A stretch of 64,000 nucleotides of DNA, taken from the NCBI RefSeq assembly GCF_011065895.1, contig NZ_JAALCR010000015.1, forward strand, positions 124,001 through 188,000, given 5' to 3'. The notes beneath the pieces are model-generated. The model saw nothing but the letters and a program-made list of their open reading frames with translations, had not been told where the DNA came from and ran no database searches. Every line of letters begins with the position of its first letter. The stretch's first letter is position 1. Position numbers and translations under genes: made by a program. This DNA is from Paludisphaera rhizosphaerae. GTDB taxonomy: Bacteria; Planctomycetota; Planctomycetia; Isosphaerales; Isosphaeraceae. Positions 18,848-26,858 of the stretch are shown here, one piece after another.

Positions 18848-20373
18848 GGCCGGGCCTCCTGGCGGGGAACCGTCTTGGTGTTTGAGACCTTCTCCCGCTG
18901 CTTCCACCATTCGCGGAACGTCTGAGGGGCGATGGGGTAAACGTCTCGCACGGCCGTCCAGCCGCCGAGCTGTCCCGGCAGCCGTTCGATGACCCCTCCC
19001 TTGACCATCAGCTTCTGGCCGAGTCGACCGGCCTTTTGCGCGGCCTCGTAGCGCCGGGGCGAGGCGAACACGCGGGCCACCGTCTGCATGGCGATGTTCT
19101 CCCCCGAGAGCTTGCCCGCCAGGGTCGCCTGCTTGTGGCGAACGACCTCGCCGCGGAGGTGCAGCAGGACTTCGGGGATGTTGATCTTCACCGGGCAGAC
19201 CTCGTAGCAGGCTCCGCAGAGCGACGAGGCGTAGGGGAGCGACCCGGCGTTCTCCACCCCGACGAGTTGCGGCGTCAGGATGGCGCCGATGGGGCCGGGA
19301 TAGACGGAGTTGTAGGCGTGCCCGCCGGTTCGCTCGTAGACGGGGCAGATGTTGAGGCAGGCCGAGCATCGAATGCAGTGCAAGGCCTGCCGGCCGTTGC
19401 GGTCGGCGAGGACCTTGGATCGGCCGTCGTCGAGCAGGATCAGGTGGAACTCGTCGGGCCCGTCCCCCGGTGGTGCGATCCCCGTCCAGAACGAGGTGTA
19501 GGGGTTCATCCGCTCGGCCGTGCTCGACCGCGGCAGCAGTTGGAGGAATACCTCCAGGTCCCGCCAGGTGGGGACGAGTTTTTCGATCCCCATGACGGAG
19601 ACGAGCACCTTGGGGAGGGTCAGGCACATCCGCCCGTTCCCCTCGGACTCGACGATGCAGATGGTCCCCGTGTCGGCGACGCCGAAATTCACGCCGCTGA
19701 CGGCCACCGGGACGGTTAGAAACTTGCGCCGCAGGTGGGCCCTAGCGGCGGCGGCGAGTTCCTTCGGCTCGTCGCCGAGGTGCTCTGTGTTTTCCAGGGT
19801 GCGACGGAAGATCTCGCGGATCTCGGCCCGGCTCTTGTGGATCGCTGGGACGAGAATGTGCGACGACCGTTCGTCGGCGAGCTGGATGATCAGCTCAGCC
19901 AGGTCGGTCTCGTAGGCCTTGATTCCCTGGTGGGCGAGAGCCTCGTTGAGGCCGATCTCGTCGGTCGTGAGCGACTTGATCTTCACGACCTCTTTCGCGC
20001 CGTGGGACTTGACGATCCCGGCGACGATCCGATTGGCGTCCTCGGCGTCGGCCGCCCAGTGGACCTTGCCGCCGACGCGGGTCACAGACTCTTCAAGCTG
20101 GATCAGGTACTTGTCCAGATGGCGAAGGGTCCGGTCCTTGATGGCTCGCCCGGCCTCGCGGAGGTTCTGCCAGTCGGGCATCTCGTCGACGACCTTGTAC
20201 CGCTTGGCGCGGATGGTCGTCGTGGCTTTCCCCATGTTGAAGCGAAGCTGCGTATCCCCCAGCGAGAGCCGCGCGGCATCTTGAAAGGGCATGGCCGGGG
20301 CCGAGACCGGGAGCGGCGGAACTCCCTCACGCGACATCAGCTCGGCGTTGGTGGTCGGCTCGCGACGGCTCAT
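18844..20373 (-). CDS. lutB: Lactate utilization iron-sulfur protein LutB
   Basis: 509 residues. The N-terminal two thirds form a LUD domain (GVNFGVADTGTICIVESEGN), and the C-terminal part has a 4Fe-4S ferredoxin-like pair, CIRCSACLNICPVY and CGACYEVCPVK, near residues 345-400. It is the electron-transfer subunit of LutABC. The ATG at 20373 was chosen because it overlaps the lutA stop codon (ATGA) and has AAGGAGG just upstream; the frame runs further 5' through lutA in another phase. Confidence 0.92.
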   Translation of the reverse strand: MSRREPTTNAELMSREGVPPLPVSAPAMPFQDAARLSLGDTQLRFNMGKATTTIRAKRYKVVDEMPDWQNLREAGRAIKDRTLRHLDKYLIQLEESVTRVGGKVHWAADAEDANRIVAGIVKSHGAKEVVKIKSLTTDEIGLNEALAHQGIKAYETDLAELIIQLADERSSHILVPAIHKSRAEIREIFRRTLENTEHLGDEPKELAAAARAHLRRKFLTVPVAVSGVNFGVADTGTICIVESEGNGRMCLTLPKVLVSVMGIEKLVPTWRDLEVFLQLLPRSSTAERMNPYTSFWTGIAPPGDGPDEFHLILLDDGRSKVLADRNGRQALHCIRCSACLNICPVYERTGGHAYNSVYPGPIGAILTPQLVGVENAGSLPYASSLCGACYEVCPVKINIPEVLLHLRGEVVRHKQATLAGKLSGENIAMQTVARVFASPRRYEAAQKAGRLGQKLMVKGGVIERLPGQLGGWTAVRDVYPIAPQTFREWWKQREKVSNTKTVPRQEARP

Positions 20374-21131
20374 GATCGCACCTCCTTCGCGGCGGGGGCG
20401 TCTTCGTCGGTCGACGCCAGGATCTCGGCGAGGTGGATTGGATTCACGCCGGCACGCTGGCGATGCAAGCCGCCGCCGATGTGCATCAGGCACGAGTTGT
20501 CCGCCGAGGCGCAGTATTCGGCCCGGGTGTCGAGCACGCAGCGAATCTTATCCGAGAGCATCGCGATGGACGTGTCCGCGTTCTTCACGGCGAACGTCCC
20601 GCCGAAGCCGCAGCACTCGTCGGCGCGGGGCAGTTCCACCAGGTCGATCCCGCGCACCTTGCGCAGGAGCTTTTGCGGTGCCTCGCCGATGTGGAGCATC
20701 CGCTTGGAGTGGCAGGTGGTGTGGAAGGTCACTCGGTGGGGGAAGTAGGCGCCGACGTCTTCAACGCCCAGCACGTCCACCAGGAACATCGACAGCTCGT
20801 GGACTCGCGGCGAAAGCGCTGCGACCTCGCGGCGGAGCGATTCGTCGCCGAACTCGGCGGCGACCCTGGGATACACCTCCTGCACCATGCTCACGCATGA
20901 GGCGGACGGCGAGACGACGACCTCGGCGTCGCGGAAGACGTCGACGAAGTGACGCACCAGCGGCAGGCTCTCACGCTGATAGCCGCTGTTGTAGTGCATC
21001 TGGCCGCAGCAGGTCTGGCCCATCGGAAACTCGACCTGATGGCCAAGTCGTTCGAGCAGGGCGACCATGGCCTTGCCGGTGTTGGGGAACAGGGTGTCGT
21101 TGAAGCAGGTGATGAACAGCGAGACGCGCAT
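20370..21131 (-). CDS. lutA: Lactate utilization protein LutA (CCG-domain)
   Basis: 253 residues. Two cysteine-rich CCG domains are visible: QTCCGQMHYNSGY near residue 38 and DECCGFGGTF near residue 186, with THTTCHSKRML-like ligands between them. CCG domains bind a non-cubane iron-sulfur cluster in heterodisulfide reductase-like and LutA proteins. First gene of lutABC. No GntR-type regulator or lactate permease is adjacent. Confidence 0.92.
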   Translation of the reverse strand: MRVSLFITCFNDTLFPNTGKAMVALLERLGHQVEFPMGQTCCGQMHYNSGYQRESLPLVRHFVDVFRDAEVVVSPSASCVSMVQEVYPRVAAEFGDESLRREVAALSPRVHELSMFLVDVLGVEDVGAYFPHRVTFHTTCHSKRMLHIGEAPQKLLRKVRGIDLVELPRADECCGFGGTFAVKNADTSIAMLSDKIRCVLDTRAEYCASADNSCLMHIGGGLHRQRAGVNPIHLAEILASTDEDAPAAKEVRS

Positions 21132-21272
21132 GGACGACCTCTGGCGGGACCCGCGACAGTCGACAAGGAGGGCGACGCCGCGTCGGAAGCAAATCCGACC
21201 GCGCGTCCCGCAGGTCGCGATTCGCTCACGATTATATCGCGGCTGAACGTCGGCGGAAGCGACCGGCCGGGC

Positions 21273-22628
21273 TCAGGGAGCCTCGGTTTCTCCTTCGGCT
21301 TTCGATTCTTCCACAGGTTCGGGACGAATGGGTTCGATCCGGACGCGGCGGACGCGGGTGGGATCAGCCTTCAAGACGATGAACCGGCGACCTTCGATCT
21401 CGACGTGGTCCCCCTCACGGGCCAAACGGCCGAGCAGATCCAGGATCAGGCCGCCAGTCGTCTCGGCGTCGGTCTCGGGAAGCTCGATGCCGACGGCTTC
21501 CTCCAGGCGGTCGAGCGGGCAGGAGGCTTCGACCTCGAAGACGCCGTCTCCCAGGTCGATGACCTCGGGCGCCTCGCGGTCGAACTCGTCCTGGATCGGG
21601 CCGACGAGTTCCTCCAGCACGTTTTCCAGCGTGACCATCCCCACCACGCTGCCGTACTCGTCGAGCAAGAGCGCGAGATGGACCCGATTGCGTTGGAATT
21701 CCAGCAGCAACTGGTCGAGTCGCAGGGTCACGGGGAGGTAGGGAGCTTTGCGCGCAAGCTGACGGAGGTCGACTCGGCCGTTCTGGAAGCCGCCGCTGCG
21801 AAAGACGTCCTTGACATGGATCATCCCGATCACGGTCGTGAGGTCGTCCTCGCAAAGCGGGTAGCGCGTGTGCCCGGCCTGGCGAGCGAGCCGGAGGTTC
21901 TCTTCCAGAGGACGCGAGAGGCTCAGGTAGACGATGTCCGGACGGGGGATCATGACGCGGCGGGCGGTCTTCTCCTCAAGGGTCAGGACGTTCTCGATCA
22001 TGACCCGTTCCGAGCGCGTCAGGTGGCCTCCCTCGACGCTCTCAGCGAGGATGTGGCGCAGCTCCTCGTCGGTATGGCTGATCTCCTCGTGGCTCGCGGA
22101 TCCAAGTCCCATCAGACGCAGGGTCAGATTGCTGGCCGCGTTCAGCAGCCAGATGGCAGGCCAGAAGATGTAGGCCAGGAGGACGAGCGGCGGAGCCGTG
22201 ACGAGCGCCACGATCCTCGGCGCCCGAATCGCCAGGGTCTTCGGCGCCTGTTCGCCCAGCGCCATGTGGAGGAACGTGACGAACGTCAGCGAGAGAATCG
22301 GCACCAGCGCGATCGACATCCCCGCCACGGCCAGCCGGGAATGCCCCAGGCCGACCCAGCTCAGGACGTGCTCCATGAGCGGGTCGATCCACTTCTCGAT
22401 CGCTCGCCCCAGCGCGAGGCTCGCCACCGTGATGCCGATCTGCGAGGCCGACAGGTACAGGTCGAGCCGATCGAGGGCCTTGCTGGTCAGGCGGGCGGCC
22501 CAGTTCCCCTGTTCGGCGAGCTGATCGATCTGGCTGGTCCGCACCTTCACCAGGGCGAACTCGGCAGCCACGAAATAGGCGTTGATCAGGATCAACCCCG
22601 AGATGATGAGGAAGTGGGACGTCTCCAT
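21273..22628 (-). CDS. CNNM/CorC-type membrane protein with CBS domains
   Basis: 451 residues. The N-terminal DUF21 (CNNM) domain has four hydrophobic segments, including FLIISGLILINAYFVAAEFALVK in pieces and the conserved FGE-like HMALGEQAPKTLAI. A CBS pair follows (residues 205-330) and a CorC/HlyC domain at the C-terminus (EYGSVVGMVTLENVLEELVG). Family members take part in magnesium or cobalt transport, despite the older name hemolysin. The ATG at 22628 starts METSHFLIISG. Confidence 0.9.
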   Translation of the reverse strand: METSHFLIISGLILINAYFVAAEFALVKVRTSQIDQLAEQGNWAARLTSKALDRLDLYLSASQIGITVASLALGRAIEKWIDPLMEHVLSWVGLGHSRLAVAGMSIALVPILSLTFVTFLHMALGEQAPKTLAIRAPRIVALVTAPPLVLLAYIFWPAIWLLNAASNLTLRLMGLGSASHEEISHTDEELRHILAESVEGGHLTRSERVMIENVLTLEEKTARRVMIPRPDIVYLSLSRPLEENLRLARQAGHTRYPLCEDDLTTVIGMIHVKDVFRSGGFQNGRVDLRQLARKAPYLPVTLRLDQLLLEFQRNRVHLALLLDEYGSVVGMVTLENVLEELVGPIQDEFDREAPEVIDLGDGVFEVEASCPLDRLEEAVGIELPETDAETTGGLILDLLGRLAREGDHVEIEGRRFIVLKADPTRVRRVRIEPIRPEPVEESKAEGETEAP

Positions 22629-22900
22629 GTCGGGCTTGCTGAATTCCTGATCTCGGGGTGGCCGACGAGGCGGCGAGAGTGGCGAGACGGCCGCAGGACT
22701 GGGGATTCTAACCGATCGCCGGTTGACTGACACTCTCGAATTCCATGCCGGACCAACGTTTAGGAGCAGGGGGAAGTCGAGGCGACAGGCTCGGCGGTTT
22801 CTGCTAAAGTTTCGACCGCCAGACGCCGAGGGGTGCCACCCCGGCGCGGATCGCCCGAAGGATCGGCCCGATCGCGAACGCTCATGGAGGAGTGCTCCGC

Positions 22901-23743
22901 ATGGAAGCCCACTGCTGCGCCCGGCCGTCGACTCGCTTCCTCTCGGTCGTCCTGTCGGTCGGGGCTCTGCCCCTCCTTTGCGGGGCCTCGCATCGGACCA
23001 CCAACTTCGTCGTCGAGGCTCGATCAGCCGACGTGGCGAAGAAGGTCGCCGAGCATGCCGAGGAGTGCCGCCGGACCATCGCTCGCGCCTGGCTCGGCCG
23101 CGAACTGCCTGATTGGGCTGAACCCTGTCCGGTGAAGGTCAAGCTGACCGGCGGCGAGGCGGGCGGGCTGACCTCCTTCGGGTTCGACCACAACCACGTC
23201 AGCGATCAGAGCATGGTCGTTGAGGGCCGCCTCGATCGGATCCTGGCCTCGGCCGTGCCGCACGAGGTGACGCACACCGTTTTCGCTGCGTTCTTCGGCG
23301 GTCCGATGCCTCGCTGGGCCGACGAAGGGGCTTCGCTCCTGAGCGAAGACCAGCGCGAGAGGAGCCGCCACGACCAGATCGCCGTCGATCTCATGGCCCG
23401 TCGGGGCGAGATCTCGCTGGGCGAGCTGTTCCAGATCGATGAGTATCCCAAGGACCTGATGGCCTTCTACGGTCAGGGCTATTCGATCTCGCGGTTCCTG
23501 ATCGAGATCGGCGGCCGGCCGCGGTTCCTGGAGTTCGTCCGCGACGGTCTCGCGACCGGATGGGACGCCGCCACGCTCGACCACTATGGCCTGGCCAGCG
23601 TCCGCGAACTGGATCGTGCCTGGCGATCATGGCACCGGGGCCTCGCCTCCAACCGCAACGCGCCGCCGATCAACGACCCCGCCCTGGCGCTCAGCGAGCC
23701 CGCGCAACCCATCGACGAACCCCGCCGCAACGCGCTGCGGTGA
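22901..23743 (+). CDS. Secreted HEXXH metallopeptidase (MA clan-like)
   Basis: 280 residues. After a signal peptide (FLSVVLSVGALPLLCGAS) lies the zincin signature HEVTH (residues 121-125) with the third ligand Glu142 in PRWADEGAS, matching the gluzincin pattern seen in peptidase-MA and aminopeptidase families. GQGYSISRFLIEIGG further on resembles the helical domain of these families. Substrate unknown. The ATG at 22901 follows GGAGG by 10 bases; a GTG at 22892 is the alternative. It stands alone beside a large repeat. Confidence 0.78.
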   Translation: MEAHCCARPSTRFLSVVLSVGALPLLCGASHRTTNFVVEARSADVAKKVAEHAEECRRTIARAWLGRELPDWAEPCPVKVKLTGGEAGGLTSFGFDHNHVSDQSMVVEGRLDRILASAVPHEVTHTVFAAFFGGPMPRWADEGASLLSEDQRERSRHDQIAVDLMARRGEISLGELFQIDEYPKDLMAFYGQGYSISRFLIEIGGRPRFLEFVRDGLATGWDAATLDHYGLASVRELDRAWRSWHRGLASNRNAPPINDPALALSEPAQPIDEPRRNALR

Positions 23744-23878
23744 GGACGATCGCAGGATTCATCGGAGTGCCCCTCAGCGGGTTCTGTTGAATTGCTGAGA
23801 GTTTCTCGGCGAGCATCAGAAAAGCTCTCCTTCTCTCACGCTGACGCCCCGACGCTTTTTCGGCGGCGGCGTTAAAAC

Positions 23879-24295
23879 GTCTTCCTCCCTCGCGGGGGAA
23901 GACAGACCGCAAAGCGGTCAGATGAGGGGAACGACCGCCAAGGAGTTCTCAGTTGTTAGTTCCCAGTTCTCAGCCGAGGGAACACAGTCGTCTTCCTCTC
24001 TAGAGCGGCGACCGCTTGAGTTTCACACGGCGGAGGAGAAAGGGGACTGGCTCCCGGCGCGAGCGCCTCGGCCCTTGGTATCGACCTGGCGGCCGGGTGC
24101 CTGTCCCCTTTCTCCGGGCATCCCCGAGGCCGCTTCGGAGCCAAGGGGGACAGGCACCTCCGCTGCGCTGCGGAGCCAGTCCCCGTTGACTCCTCCGCTC
24201 TGTGTGCAACCCGAGCGGTCAGCGCTCTAATGACTGAGAACTAAGAACCATTCGTCCCCTTCGGGCCACCTTCCCCCGCCAGGGGGGAAGGCCGT
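23879..24295. repeat. Nested imperfect palindromic repeat element
   Basis: This 0.4-kb non-coding stretch folds on itself. Paired arms include GGGGACTGGCTCC (24042-24054) with GGAGCCAGTCCCC (24172-24184), GGTGCCTGTCCCC (24096-24108) with its complement at 24146-24158, CGGAGGAG (24031) with CTCCTCCG (24190), GACCGCT (24010) with AGCGGTC (24214), and AGTTCTCAG (23965) with CTGAGAACT (24234), nearly all centred on about 24114. Small hairpins of the type CTTCC-GGAAG close both ends, and GACCGC-AAA-GCGGTC lies at 23904-23918. It fits a non-autonomous, MITE-like or dispersed intergenic element. No gene was seen between 23744 and 24352. Confidence 0.7.
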
Positions 24296-24352
24296 TATGG
24301 TTGCGACTTCTGAAAATGTGTTGGGGTGTCAATCGCGCCTTGGCTGCCGCGT

Positions 24353-24880
24353 TCAGCCGATGTACCCCAATCCCCGAAGACGCTCGCGGACCAATTCGTC
24401 GTCCTCGTCCGACTCGGCCGAAAGCCGATCCACCAGGATGTTTCGACCCTCCGAGCCGGGCAGGGGGGGAAGGCCGGCGAGTTCCAGCAGCGTCGCGGTC
24501 AGATCGGCGGGCTTGACTCCCTCGATCGCGCCGAAAGGCGGCAGGTGGGGCGCGGCGAGGATGAACGCCTCGGGCTGATCGCCGGGCGCAGCGACGATCG
24601 CCACGAGAGCGTCTTCGCTGAGGTTTTCGAGGTGCTTCCCGACCTCCTCATCGAGGCGCTGCGGATCTTCGACGCCGCTCAGCTCCGGATCGGTTTCGAT
24701 GAGGATCGGATCCCCGCCGACCTGATTCCGAATCGCCGTGGACGGTTTGATGGACGATCCCTCGACCGCGAGGCGGCCGAAGCAACCGACTTCCATCAGG
24801 CTGCGGATGGTCGTGAGGCTCTCGTCTTCCAGCAGGACGTCGGGAGCGATGCGGTTGAGTTCGATCAAGAGGATCTTCAT
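24353..24880 (-). CDS. Shrunken phosphodiesterase-like protein, probably inactive
   Basis: 175 residues. The N-terminus (MKILLIELNRIAPDVLLEDE, then SLMEVGCFGRLAV) mirrors the first 45 residues of the neighbouring phosphodiesterase, but the first metal ligand Asp is Asn (ELNR versus GLDG). The C-terminus (DLTATLLELAGLPPLPGSEG) matches the end of the same fold. About 400 residues of the catalytic middle are missing. I infer a degenerate paralogue that may pair with or regulate its neighbour. Its ATG overlaps the neighbour's stop codon (ATGA). Confidence 0.65.
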   Translation of the reverse strand: MKILLIELNRIAPDVLLEDESLTTIRSLMEVGCFGRLAVEGSSIKPSTAIRNQVGGDPILIETDPELSGVEDPQRLDEEVGKHLENLSEDALVAIVAAPGDQPEAFILAAPHLPPFGAIEGVKPADLTATLLELAGLPPLPGSEGRNILVDRLSAESDEDDELVRERLRGLGYIG

Positions 24881-26724
24881 GGGTTCAGCGGGCTCCCTTT
24901 CATGTTCTTACCCTTCTCGACGCCCAGCGCGGCGAGGATCGTCGGCGCGAGGTCCTGGAGACTCGCCCCTTCGCGGCGGAACGGTCGGTTCATGAACAGG
25001 ACGCCGGGGACGGCGGCCGGGTCGATGCAGTGGTCGCCGGACCATTTTCGCAGGTTGTCTTCGTGCAGCGGGCCGTCGGAGACGCCCCCCATCGAGGACG
25101 ACCAGGAGATCCGATAGCCGGGCGCGTAGTCGACCACCACGTCGGGCGCCTCGTCGACGTAGGGACCGGTGTAGACGTCTTCGCGAGGGCGGGCTGAATG
25201 GATCGAGACCTGGCCGCGTTCTTCGTCGCGAGCCCCCGACAGCTTCTCGGCGATCGAGCGTCGGAGCGATTCGGCCTCGTCAGGGCGGACGATCCCGCGC
25301 CCTTCGCGACCTTGCAGGTTGAGGAAGAGACCGCTCAGGCCCATCGCGTACGCCCGCGTTTTCTCCCAGTCGATCCCCTGGAGGAATTCGCCCGAGCCGC
25401 CGGGCGCGAGAGTGAGCAAGCCCTCGCGCTGGAGCCATGAGTTCAGGTGGAACTGACGCTGAAAGCTGCTGAAGCCGTGGTCGCTCATAACGATCAGGAG
25501 CGTGCGGTCGTCGACGTGGTCGAGCGCCTGTCCGACGACCTCGTCGCCGCGACGGTAATGATCCTCGATCGCCCCGGCCAGCGCGGGATTCGCGTCGCGT
25601 CCGCGGTTGGCCGGGTGGTCGGGCTCTCGGAAACGCCAGAGCATGTGTTGAACGCGGTCGGGCGTATCGAAGAGGCAGTAGAAGAGTCCGGAGTCGAACC
25701 GCGACAGTTCCCGCTCCATCATCGCCCGACGCTCGCGCCAGGCGTCCTCGCACTGGGCGAGGAATTGCTCCTCCGAGATCCGCTCGTTGATGAGGCCGTT
25801 GTGGTCCTCGACGAATCCCGCCGTATGGAAACGGCCGATGTCCTCGGCCAGCGTTCGTGCGTACTCCGGCGGAGAGCTGATCGGGAACAGGGGGGCGATG
25901 GGGTCGAAGTTGGCCGGCGAGGCGTAGAGGATGACTGTCGGGTCGCGGCGGATCAGGAGGAAGCGGACGATCCCGTGGGCCGATTGGAGCGGGCCGACCT
26001 TGAACTTGATCTTCAGCCAGCCGCTCCACTCGCCCTCTCGGATCTGCAACTCGCGCGGTTCGCCGGGCGATTGGATCGTCAGCACTCCGGGCTCGGGCGA
26101 GCGGGCGAGCTTCACGTCGGCGGTGACGTCGGCGCGGCTGCGAGGGTTCCGGGGGCCGATCAGGCGGGTCGCGATCGGCGAGCGGCCGTCGTCGACGATC
26201 GCAACCACGTTCTCGCTCTCACCGGCCGCACCGGGCTCGACGGCATAGTACGTGGACGTGCCGAAGCCCCCGCGCAGGTCGGGCACCCCCATGCCAGCCA
26301 GCAGCGAGCCGCGGAGACGGTCGGGTGGGTAAGAGCAGGGATGGCGCAGGATCGTCGAGGAAACGCCGGCCGCGGAGAGGACGTCCCAGACCGTCTCCCC
26401 CCGGCGCTGATTGACGGCCTTTGGAGGGAGCAGGGGGGATTTCTGCTCGTAGTGGTTCAGGCCGCTGTCGATGCGGTATGTCGCGGGGTCGCGACGGAGG
26501 AAGTCGAAGACGCCGTGGCCGCCGGGGTCGACTCCGGTGGCGAACGTCGACCAGGCGACGGGCGTCTGTGCGGGGGCCGTGGTGGCGACGCGGGCGACCG
26601 GGCCGTCGCCGGACAGGCGGGCGAAGTTGGGAAGCTCGCCTCGGGCGAGCATCGCCTCGACGATCGTCGGCTCCAGGCCGTCGAGCCCGACGACCACGAC
26701 CTTGCGTAACGGTTGGCTGCTCAA
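24877..26724 (-). CDS. Type I phosphodiesterase/nucleotide pyrophosphatase family protein
   Basis: About 615 residues. The N-terminus carries VVVVGLDGLEPT with the first metal Asp, then TTAPAQTPVAWSTFATG, which supplies the nucleophilic Thr region, and later VMSDHGF with the Asp-His metal ligands. These are marks of alkaline-phosphatase-superfamily phosphodiesterases. The substrate is unknown. I start at the TTG at 26724 just before the first strand; the open frame continues about 200 residues upstream as Arg-rich sequence antisense to the efflux pump and is not coding. The mini-paralogue follows by ATGA overlap. Confidence 0.8.
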   Translation of the reverse strand: MSSQPLRKVVVVGLDGLEPTIVEAMLARGELPNFARLSGDGPVARVATTAPAQTPVAWSTFATGVDPGGHGVFDFLRRDPATYRIDSGLNHYEQKSPLLPPKAVNQRRGETVWDVLSAAGVSSTILRHPCSYPPDRLRGSLLAGMGVPDLRGGFGTSTYYAVEPGAAGESENVVAIVDDGRSPIATRLIGPRNPRSRADVTADVKLARSPEPGVLTIQSPGEPRELQIREGEWSGWLKIKFKVGPLQSAHGIVRFLLIRRDPTVILYASPANFDPIAPLFPISSPPEYARTLAEDIGRFHTAGFVEDHNGLINERISEEQFLAQCEDAWRERRAMMERELSRFDSGLFYCLFDTPDRVQHMLWRFREPDHPANRGRDANPALAGAIEDHYRRGDEVVGQALDHVDDRTLLIVMSDHGFSSFQRQFHLNSWLQREGLLTLAPGGSGEFLQGIDWEKTRAYAMGLSGLFLNLQGREGRGIVRPDEAESLRRSIAEKLSGARDEERGQVSIHSARPREDVYTGPYVDEAPDVVVDYAPGYRISWSSSMGGVSDGPLHEDNLRKWSGDHCIDPAAVPGVLFMNRPFRREGASLQDLAPTILAALGVEKGKNMKGSPLNP

Positions 26725-26858
26725 GGCTCCGTCCCGGTTCTTCCACGCGGGGATTCCCTGGGCGCGCAAAAGCCCCCCCGCGGGGCCGAGACTACCAGGG
26801 GCCGCTGCCTCTGGGCAAGCTCGGTTCCACGGGGGGGCGTGGAGGGGGGATTTCTCGG

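Noticed and set aside
20949-22730. 593-codon plus-strand frame opposite the CNNM gene
   Set aside because: Antisense shadow of a clear membrane protein; composition is Arg/Gln/Asp-heavy and no domain is seen.
24001-24260. Repeat region considered as a CRISPR array
   Set aside because: The repeats are inverted and nested, not direct and evenly spaced, and no cas gene is near.
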